Origin: an uncultured Lachnospiraceae bacterium
Lineage (GTDB): Bacteria; Bacillota_A; Clostridia; Lachnospirales; Lachnospiraceae
Length of the DNA stretch: 10,343 bases
Direction: 5' to 3'
NCBI GenBank assembly: GCA_947177885.1
Contig: CAMWWF010000076.1
Coordinates: forward strand, 1-10,343
In this document: positions 1 to 4,723 of the stretch, piece by piece
Layout of the letters: each line of letters opens with the position of its first letter
How positions within the stretch are numbered: position 1 is the stretch's first letter
The notes under the pieces: generated by a model
What the model saw: only the letters and a program-made list of their open reading frames with translations
Database searches by the model: none
What the model was told of the DNA's origin: nothing
Position numbers and translations under genes: made by a program

Positions 1-753
1 CTGCATGAGTCTGTAAACGTCCGCACCATACGCGTCATCATTCTTCTGCTCGTCCAGTATCAGACAGAAATGCTCCTCCCCGTCGCCTGTATCAAGAAAA
101 CAGGAATCCCAGGTCAGTCCCAGCGCCTCATATCCCTCCGCAAGACAGCAGTCCGCCAGCGCCTGAGGATAGTCATCGACCAGCTCTCCGCTGATATAGT
201 TCACTGCTACCCTGATATCTTCCCTTTCAGCATCCGTATAAAGTGTCTGCCAGCCCTCCTCCACAGGATAGAACCCCCTTTTATACCGGTCCGCCAGATA
301 ATCAGCCGCCACTGCAGGTGTTAAGGACGTCCTTCTTCTGAAAAACAGACCTGCCCTCTCATACAGGGTATAGCTTACGGAGTTTGGAAAGCTTTCCGAT
401 ACTACGCTCACCAGCCCTCCTCCCAGATAATGATCCTCATTCGTAGATAAAAGGATGATCAGAAGCCCGAGAAAGAACCAGATCATACCAAGCAGAGCCG
501 CCACACCGCCGATCAGCCTTACCAGCCATCTTCCCGCCGTCTTTTCCTGAAAGCGCTGCCACAGCTTCCAGACAGCCACTCCGGCGAACCACAGAGGTAA
601 TGCCAGAATACAAAGGCATTTACCGATACTTTCCACCCAAAACCGGTATTCCAGCCCTGCAAGAGGTAATAAAACGGTTCCCGCCAGATACAGGAGGATC
701 AATCCCCACAGGATACCGCTGACAATACATATACATTTTGTTGATGCTTTCAT
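1..753 (-). CDS. Unrecognised membrane protein with three N-terminal helices, 3' end outside the window
   Basis: I read an uninterrupted frame of 251 codons from an ATG at 751-753 down to base 1; it has no stop, so the gene continues past the left edge. The start is supported by a GGAGG ribosome binding site at 759-763, 5 nt upstream. Three hydrophobic stretches are visible, at about residues 8-33, 43-62 and 78-103. A charged linker (about 63-76) separates the second and third. After residue 104 the chain is soluble and acidic, with several Cys (about 202, 203, 218, 230). The topology suggests a small membrane anchor carrying a C-terminal domain, but which side it faces is unclear. I do not recognise the family and assign no function. 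The next upstream gene on this strand is the glycerol-1-phosphate dehydrogenase, 364 bp away, so this is probably a separate transcription unit. I am confident it is a gene because the frame stays open and the helices are well formed. Confidence 0.8.
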   Translation of the reverse strand, partial: MKASTKCICIVSGILWGLILLYLAGTVLLPLAGLEYRFWVESIGKCLCILALPLWFAGVAVWKLWQRFQEKTAGRWLVRLIGGVAALLGMIWFFLGLLIILLSTNEDHYLGGGLVSVVSESFPNSVSYTLYERAGLFFRRRTSLTPAVAADYLADRYKRGFYPVEEGWQTLYTDAEREDIRVAVNYISGELVDDYPQALADCCLAEGYEALGLTWDSCFLDTGDGEEHFCLILDEQKNDDAYGADVYRLMQ

Positions 754-758
754 TCTGA

Positions 759-763
759 CCTCC
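759..763 (-). promoter_or_regulatory. Ribosome binding site of the membrane protein gene
   Basis: The minus strand reads GGAGG, then TCAGA, then ATG. This is a strong Shine-Dalgarno sequence at 5 nt spacing. It fixes the start at 753 and supports an otherwise open-ended frame as a real gene. Confidence 0.75.
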
Positions 764-799
764 ACACCAAATCCCACACAGCAAACAATATCTGATCTT

Positions 800-829
800 A
801 ACATAAATCGTTTCCGAACTCCCTTTCAA
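800..829 (-). promoter_or_regulatory. Possible promoter of the membrane protein gene
   Basis: On the minus strand TTGAAA (824-829) is followed after 18 nt by TATGTT (800-805), giving 5/6 and 4/6 matches to the sigma-A boxes. Transcription would start near 793. A weaker alternative further upstream is TTGGGA, 17 nt, TGTTAT, in the AT-rich stretch around 930-985. The -35 box overlaps the inverted repeat at 811-861, so this promoter and an RNA hairpin there are competing readings. Confidence 0.3.
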
Positions 830-861
830 CCGTCTGCGCCGCCTGAAATGAGATTCGGAAA
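811..861 (-). repeat. Long imperfect inverted repeat upstream of the membrane protein gene
   Basis: On the minus strand TTTCCGAA (854-861) pairs perfectly with TTCGGAAA (811-818). The stem continues inward with CTC/GAG (850-852 with 819-821) and TTTCA/TGAAA (844-848 with 824-828), interrupted by one bulged T and one small internal loop. That gives about 16 pairs around a 15-nt loop. No run of T follows, so it is not an ordinary intrinsic terminator. It could be a leader hairpin or, if the promoter at 800-829 is real, a DNA operator over the -35 box. Confidence 0.45.
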
Positions 862-1085
862 TTCAGATGCTACAGCCCGTTCTGGCACACAGCTCTCACC
901 ACACCGGCTGCATGTCTGACGGAAACCGAACTGTTCTTCATATAACAATATAACATGAATAACAGTTGTTTTTCCCAAAGAACTTCTTAAGATTTTACAA
1001 AACCAGATAATCATTCCGCCTTCTGCATGTCCTGCTTTGAGGCATTTGGGGAGGCCAGGTCGTGACAAACATCCGTCAGAAAGCA

Positions 1086-1108
1086 ATTTTCAGATACGCT
1101 CTGAAAAT
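1086..1108 (-). terminator. Possible weak terminator of the glycerol-1-phosphate dehydrogenase gene
   Basis: A perfect 9-bp stem (1086-1094 with 1100-1108; ATTTTCAGA and TCTGAAAAT, loop of 5) begins 9 nt past the TAG stop at 1118-1120. The stem is AT-rich and the sequence after it on the minus strand (TGCTTTCTG) has only a short T run, so termination would be weak. Its position right after the stop is the main argument. Confidence 0.4.
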
Positions 1109-1117
1109 CCATAAGAT

Positions 1118-2182
1118 CTACAACAATATTTTGCTCAGGCGTGCATCTGTCCGCAACAGTTCCTTCGCCTTCTCGCGATAGACTTCCTCGTGAAGATAGG
1201 TATGCCGGAATGGCTTGACAGAAGGCGCCATATCGATGGCACTCTCAAAGTCGCTCCGCCGCATCTGCAGCGTACTCACATAATCCCAGAAGCCTGTCCG
1301 TGTGAATATGGTATCCACCCTCTTATACCGGTGATCCTGCACCTGACTCATCAGATAGGTGGCGATCCCCACCTGTACCCCATGAAGCTGGGGCTGTTCC
1401 AGCAATTTGTCCAGTGCATGGGAGATCAGGTGCTCACTGCCGCTGGTAGGAGCGCTGCTCCCGGCTATCTCATTGGCGATCCCGCTCATGGCAAGAGAGT
1501 CCAAAAGCTCCCTTATGAACAGATCTTCCTTTATGCTGTTAAAGGGTGTGCGGACAAAGCTGTTCACTGCCTTCTTGGCGATCATCATGGCAAAGTCATT
1601 AACCTCCGCGCGGCCGTGGTCTCCTTCGTATTTCCAGTCATACAGCGCAGTGATCTTCGCCACCATATCTCCGATACCGGAATACAGGAATTTATCCGGG
1701 GCACTTCTGATGACCTCCGTATCCACTATAATGCCGTACGCCAGTCCGGCAGGCACGGACTTACGCCGTCCCCCCACGATCAGAGACGCGCTGGAGGAAG
1801 AAAAGCCGTCGCTGGAGGCAGACGTGGGAACACTGATAAAGGGAAGGTTCAGCAGATATCCGCAGTATTTAGCCGCATCGATCACTTTTCCGCCTCCCAG
1901 TCCCACCACCGCCTGTGTCTTGTTCGGCATGGAAAATGCCAGACCGATCAGGTCGTCTATGCAGACCGTATCCATCTCCTGATACTCCAACACCTCCACT
2001 TCCGCCCGCTTTAAGGATGCCATGACCCTGTCGCCGAACATGTCTATGAGTCCGTTCCCGAACAGGATGACCACCTTGGTCAGTCCCAGCCCTTTTAAAT
2101 AATCTCCCGTATATTCCAAGGTACCTGCTCCTATTTTTAACAGGTTCGGAATATTGATTTCGCTTACCGCCTTCTTTCCCAT
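1118..2182 (-). CDS. egsA: sn-glycerol-1-phosphate dehydrogenase (AraM/EgsA type)
   Basis: This 354-residue protein belongs to the iron-containing alcohol dehydrogenase / dehydroquinate synthase-like fold and most resembles glycerol-1-phosphate dehydrogenase, which reduces dihydroxyacetone phosphate to sn-glycerol 1-phosphate with NAD(P)H in the cytoplasm. Visible motifs are the nucleotide-binding GLGGGKVID (about 94-102), PTSASSDG (119-126), and the three expected metal ligands Asp172 (GIGD), His251 (GSEH) and His267 (LHGVQVG). Length is close to the family norm. In Bacillus subtilis AraM is a nickel enzyme whose product is used by PcrB to make heptaprenylglyceryl phosphate; no PcrB partner lies in this window. 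The ATG at 2180-2182 has AAGGAG 9 nt upstream and a near-consensus promoter 37 bp away, so the gene is probably monocistronic. Other family members, such as glycerol dehydrogenase or related sugar dehydrogenases, are less likely because the SSDGFSS and SGSEH motifs are typical of the glycerol-1-phosphate group. Confidence 0.85.
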   Translation of the reverse strand: MGKKAVSEINIPNLLKIGAGTLEYTGDYLKGLGLTKVVILFGNGLIDMFGDRVMASLKRAEVEVLEYQEMDTVCIDDLIGLAFSMPNKTQAVVGLGGGKVIDAAKYCGYLLNLPFISVPTSASSDGFSSSSASLIVGGRRKSVPAGLAYGIIVDTEVIRSAPDKFLYSGIGDMVAKITALYDWKYEGDHGRAEVNDFAMMIAKKAVNSFVRTPFNSIKEDLFIRELLDSLAMSGIANEIAGSSAPTSGSEHLISHALDKLLEQPQLHGVQVGIATYLMSQVQDHRYKRVDTIFTRTGFWDYVSTLQMRRSDFESAIDMAPSVKPFRHTYLHEEVYREKAKELLRTDARLSKILL

Positions 2183-2191
2183 AATCTGCTT

Positions 2192-2197
2192 CTCCTT
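2192..2197 (-). promoter_or_regulatory. Ribosome binding site of egsA
   Basis: AAGGAG lies 9 nt before the ATG at 2180-2182 and supports that start over any downstream one. Confidence 0.7.
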
Positions 2198-2218
2198 CTA
2201 TAAATATAACTCGATTTC

Positions 2219-2247
2219 ATTATAGACAGGATTTATGGGAAATACAA
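2219..2247 (-). promoter_or_regulatory. Sigma-A promoter of egsA
   Basis: The minus strand has TTGTAT (2242-2247), a spacer of exactly 17 nt, and a perfect TATAAT (2219-2224). Transcription would begin near 2212, giving a leader of about 30 nt that holds the AAGGAG site. This is the clearest promoter in the window and makes egsA its own transcription unit. Confidence 0.75.
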
Positions 2248-2255
2248 CCATTACA

Positions 2256-2305
2256 ATGCATCTCTATACCACATCTTTCGTTTCATGCATGTGCACACAA
2301 TGCAT
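2256..2305. promoter_or_regulatory. Cluster of three ATGCAT palindromes upstream of the egsA promoter
   Basis: ATGCAT occurs at 2256-2261, 2285-2290 and 2300-2305, directly upstream of the -35 box at 2242-2247. Two copies share the longer form ACAATGCAT on the plus strand (2253-2261 and 2297-2305). The second and third copies form an imperfect inverted repeat spanning 2285-2305. The arrangement could be an operator, but no known regulator site is recognised. Confidence 0.3.
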
Positions 2306-2341
2306 TTTCTACTTCCGCATAATACCCCCATAAACTAGCGT

Positions 2342-2364
2342 GCAACCGGCGGAAAGCCGGCCGC
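2342..2364 (-). repeat. Stable hairpin downstream of the aminotransferase gene
   Basis: On the minus strand the arms at 2356-2364 and 2342-2350 form 9 pairs, two of them G-U, around the loop TTTCC. Read on the plus strand the same two pairs become A-C mismatches, so the fold favours minus-strand RNA, i.e. the 3' untranslated region of the aminotransferase message. It lies 35 nt past the TAA at 2399-2401. No T run follows, so it could stabilise or process the 3' end without being a classical terminator. The loop is complementary to GGAAA at 2384-2388 upstream, which allows an alternative fold or pseudoknot. Confidence 0.5.
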
Positions 2365-2398
2365 AAAGACAGGTGCAAGGGAGTTTCCGAAAGGCTTT

Positions 2399-3682
2399 TT
2401 ATTGATTCAATAATTTTTCCACGGAAACAAGCTTCACACAGAGTATAAATATCTTCGTGGCATCCGCCATCTCCTCCGGTGTGGGGAATGTGGGCGCGAT
2501 ACGGATATTGGAGTCCTCCGGATCCTTTCCGTAGGGATATGTGGCGCCTGCACCCGTAAGTACCACTCCTAAAGACTTGCACTTTGCGACTATGGCCTTT
2601 GCACACCCCGGCATGGCATTAAAGGAAATGAAATATCCTCCTCTGGGCTTGATCCAGCTTCCGATCCCCGTTCCCGTAAGTTCCGCATCCAATGTGTTGA
2701 GTACCGCCTCGAATTTCGGACGCAGGATCTCCGCATGCTTCTTCATATGAGCGTTCAGACCGTCTATATCTTTGAAAAATCTGGCATGTCGCAGCTGATT
2801 GATCTTATCATGTCCGATGATCTGCACATCCATGAACTTATGAATATACTCCATGTTCGCTTTCGAAGTGGCGATGCACGACACTCCGGAACCGGGGAAA
2901 CTCACCTTTGAGGTGGACGCAAAGATATACACCATATCAGGATTCCCGGCCTTTTCACACTCTTCCAGAATATTCAGGATCTCATCCCGGATATCATCAT
3001 AAATATGGTGGATGCAGTATGCGTTGTCCCAGTAGATCCGGAAGTCCTCAGCCTTCGGCTTCAGATTGGCAAACCGTCTCACCACTTCGTCCGAGTACGA
3101 GATGCCCGTGGGATTAGAATACTTGGGCACGCACCAGATCCCCTTTACCGCATCGTCATTATTTACATATTCCTCCACCAGATCCATATCCGGTCCGTCT
3201 TCTCCCAGCGGAATATTTATCATTTCGATCCCGAACATTTCCGTGATCTTGAAATGCCTGTCATATCCCGGAACGGGACACAGAAACTTAACCTTATCCA
3301 GTTTGCACCATGGTGTGGAGCCATTGACACCCTTGATCATGGAGCGCACCACCGTATCATACATAATGTTCAGGCTGGAATTGCCGCACACGATCACATT
3401 GTCCTTGGGGACGCCTATCATATCGGCCATCAGGCGCCTGCACTCGCCGATACCGTCCCAATCGCCGTAATTTCTGGTATCATTTCCCAGAAAAGTACGC
3501 ATATCCGCCTGGCTGTTTATAACATCCAGCATCGGCATGGATAATGTCAGCTGGGAAACTCCCGGCTTTCCTCTCGCCATATTGAGAGAGAGACCTTTCG
3601 CCTCCTCCGTCTTAAACTCCTCCTCCAGACTGGCTTTCAGTGTTAACAGTTCCTCCCGGCTCATGTCCTTGTACGCTTTCAT
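2399..3682 (-). CDS. Type Ic aspartate aminotransferase (PLP-dependent, fold type I)
   Basis: The 427-residue protein matches the fold-type I aminotransferase subgroup that includes Mycobacterium tuberculosis Rv3722c and the Corynebacterium glutamicum aspartate aminotransferase, which interconvert aspartate plus 2-oxoglutarate with oxaloacetate plus glutamate. Visible landmarks are RGKPG (38-42), GNSSL near residues 100-104 (phosphate-side loop), YSNPTG (188-193, Asn190), WDNAY (218-222, Asp219 for the pyridine nitrogen), STSK with the PLP lysine at Lys259, and SNIRIAP with the carboxylate-binding Arg394. All catalytic residues expected for activity are present and the length is normal for the subgroup. 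The ATG at 3680-3682 follows AGAGGG (3694-3699) at 11 nt, a modest site. The gene follows rsgA by 138 bp but has its own likely promoter. Substrate assignment rests on family resemblance; related aromatic or branched-chain aminotransferase activity cannot be excluded. Confidence 0.85.
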   Translation of the reverse strand: MKAYKDMSREELLTLKASLEEEFKTEEAKGLSLNMARGKPGVSQLTLSMPMLDVINSQADMRTFLGNDTRNYGDWDGIGECRRLMADMIGVPKDNVIVCGNSSLNIMYDTVVRSMIKGVNGSTPWCKLDKVKFLCPVPGYDRHFKITEMFGIEMINIPLGEDGPDMDLVEEYVNNDDAVKGIWCVPKYSNPTGISYSDEVVRRFANLKPKAEDFRIYWDNAYCIHHIYDDIRDEILNILEECEKAGNPDMVYIFASTSKVSFPGSGVSCIATSKANMEYIHKFMDVQIIGHDKINQLRHARFFKDIDGLNAHMKKHAEILRPKFEAVLNTLDAELTGTGIGSWIKPRGGYFISFNAMPGCAKAIVAKCKSLGVVLTGAGATYPYGKDPEDSNIRIAPTFPTPEEMADATKIFILCVKLVSVEKLLNQ

Positions 3683-3700
3683 AATAATTCTTTCCCTCTT

Positions 3701-3730
3701 TGTATTGTATTTTATTTTATTTTATTTTAG
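3701..3730 (-). repeat. Pentanucleotide tandem tract in the aminotransferase leader
   Basis: On the plus strand the tract reads as six 5-bp units: TGTAT twice, TTTAT three times, then TTTAG. It sits a few bases upstream of the AGAGGG ribosome binding site (3694-3699) and inside the leader expected from the promoter at 3795-3824. A tract like this can change length by slippage, altering leader length or ribosome access. Confidence 0.7.
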
Positions 3731-3744
3731 TCTCCCGAAATCTT

Positions 3745-3778
3745 CTTTGCACCGACCGCTTTCACAAACAGCACAAAG
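3745..3778 (-). repeat. Hairpin in the aminotransferase leader
   Basis: On the minus strand CTTTGTGC (3771-3778) can pair with GTGCAAAG (3745-3752) through 8 pairs including two G-U, leaving an 18-nt loop. There is no following T run. It may be a minor leader structure or the remains of an rsgA terminator. Confidence 0.3.
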
Positions 3779-3794
3779 GGGATTCCAACAGCCT

Positions 3795-3824
3795 ATTATT
3801 TTGAATATAATTCCCAGACGTCAA
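3795..3824 (-). promoter_or_regulatory. Likely promoter of the aminotransferase gene, overlapping the rsgA stop
   Basis: TTGACG (3819-3824) is a 5/6 match to the -35 box and contains the TGA stop of rsgA (3821-3823). AATAAT (3795-3800) follows after 18 nt as a 5/6 -10 box. Transcription would begin near 3788, leaving a leader of about 105 nt. No terminator separates rsgA from this point, so read-through from the upstream operon is also possible. Confidence 0.5.
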
Positions 3825-4720
3825 TATTTTTTTCTGTTTTTCAATTCCTCATACAACAGACGGTAATTGTCATACCGCATTCGGCTGATCCTGCCCTCCA
3901 CCACCGCATCCTTGACGCCGCAGACAGGCTCATTGATATGGGAGCAGCCCCCAAAACGGCAATACTTTTCATACTCCGCATACTCAGGATAGTACCTTCC
4001 CAACTGCTCCTTCTCCAGATCAAACAGGCCCAGAGAACTGAATCCGGGAGTATCCAGTATATAGGTGTCCGCCCCTGCAGTGATCAGCTCCGTGTGTCTG
4101 GTGGTATGCTTTCCGCGCTCTATCTTCCTGCTGATCTGTCCTGTCTCCATGGCGACACCCGACTGCAGACAGTTGACGATAGAAGACTTTCCCACACCGC
4201 TGGGGCCTGCCACGGCAGTCGTCCGGCCCTGCAATATCTTCTTTAAATCCCCAATGCCCCTCTGTTCCCTGGCACTGACGGAAATGGTCTGAAAGCCGCA
4301 GGATTCGTAAATTTCCCGATACCGCTGTCCGTCATCCTCCTGATCCAGGTCCTGTTTATTAAAGCAGATAATACAGTGGATTCCCTGCTGCATCATCATG
4401 ATCAGAAAACGATCCAGCAGATTAAAATTAGGCTTTGGACTGACAATGGAAAAAATAACCAGCGCCTGATCGATATTTGCCACCGCAGGACGGATCAGCT
4501 CACTGTGCCTTGGAAGAAGCTCTCTGATATTTCCCAGATACTGCTCCCCGTCCAAAACATCCATTTCCACATTGTCGCCTACCAGCGGCTTCCGGTTATC
4601 CTTCCGGAAGACGCCCTTTGCCTTACACTCATAGATTCCCGCTTCCGCGTCCTCTGTATTTTCTTCAAAGACATGGACGTAGTAAAAGCCCGCTATTCCT
4701 CTGATGATCTTGCCACGCAT
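3821..4720 (-). CDS. rsgA: Ribosome small-subunit-dependent GTPase RsgA (YjeQ/CpgA)
   Basis: RsgA is a circularly permuted GTPase that binds late 30S precursors and checks the decoding centre before subunit joining. In the 299-residue chain the GTPase motifs occur in the permuted order: G4 NKQD (121-124), G5 VSA (148-150), G1 GPSGVGKSS (172-180), G2 within KHTTRH (204-209), and G3 DTPG (223-226). An N-terminal OB-like domain covers about residues 1-70. The C-terminal zinc knuckle is intact with Cys254, Cys259, His261 and Cys267. The ATG at 4718-4720 lies 3 nt after the prkC stop; its GGTGG ribosome binding site (4729-4733) is inside the prkC end, so translation of the two is probably coupled. 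Adjacency to prkC is conserved in Firmicutes, where RsgA/CpgA is phosphorylated by PrkC. Length is normal for the family and nothing is missing. Confidence 0.97.
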   Translation of the reverse strand: MRGKIIRGIAGFYYVHVFEENTEDAEAGIYECKAKGVFRKDNRKPLVGDNVEMDVLDGEQYLGNIRELLPRHSELIRPAVANIDQALVIFSIVSPKPNFNLLDRFLIMMMQQGIHCIICFNKQDLDQEDDGQRYREIYESCGFQTISVSAREQRGIGDLKKILQGRTTAVAGPSGVGKSSIVNCLQSGVAMETGQISRKIERGKHTTRHTELITAGADTYILDTPGFSSLGLFDLEKEQLGRYYPEYAEYEKYCRFGGCSHINEPVCGVKDAVVEGRISRMRYDNYRLLYEELKNRKKY

Positions 4721-4723
4721 CTG

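Larger units (their letters stand above)
754..1117. other. 364-bp intergenic stretch without a supported gene
   Basis: This stretch separates the glycerol-1-phosphate dehydrogenase gene from the membrane protein gene. It contains a 9-bp perfect stem just after the dehydrogenase stop (1086-1108), an AT-rich section around 925-985 with the direct repeat GTTATAT-T-GTTATAT on the minus strand, the inverted repeat at 811-861, a possible promoter and a ribosome binding site. An 87-codon minus frame covers part of it but starts with TTG inside the 1086-1108 stem, has no ribosome binding site and shows no recognisable domain, so I do not call it. I recognise no known riboswitch class here. Confidence 0.6.

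Noticed and set aside
437..829. Two short minus-strand frames (60 and 69 codons) over the left membrane protein
   Set aside because: They lie in other frames of the 1-753 gene, which has the helices and the GGAGG site; they have neither.
841..960. Possible T-box or SAM leader (GGTGAGAGC-like text on the minus strand)
   Set aside because: No T-box sequence (GGTGGNACCGCG-like), no specifier stem arrangement and no terminator were found, and the downstream gene is not an obvious target.
826..1086. 86-residue minus-strand frame in the gap, containing a CxxC-like CSRCGESC
   Set aside because: It begins with TTG inside the 1086-1108 stem, has no ribosome binding site, shows no domain, and overlaps promoter-like and inverted-repeat sequence.
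1190..2014. 274- and 191-codon plus-strand frames opposite egsA
   Set aside because: They are antisense to a gene with intact family motifs, lack ribosome binding sites and show no recognisable domains.
2337..2398. Plus-strand resemblance to a c-di-GMP (GEMM-I) riboswitch: GTGCAA, hairpin with GGAAA loop, then CGCAAAG
   Set aside because: The second subdomain with its conserved pairing and tetraloop receptor is missing, the hairpin needs A-C mismatches to extend on this strand, and downstream it runs antisense into the aminotransferase gene.
2283..2606. 107-codon minus-strand frame crossing the aminotransferase 3' end
   Set aside because: It overlaps a well-supported gene in another frame and its remainder is the structured intergenic segment; no ribosome binding site or domain is visible.
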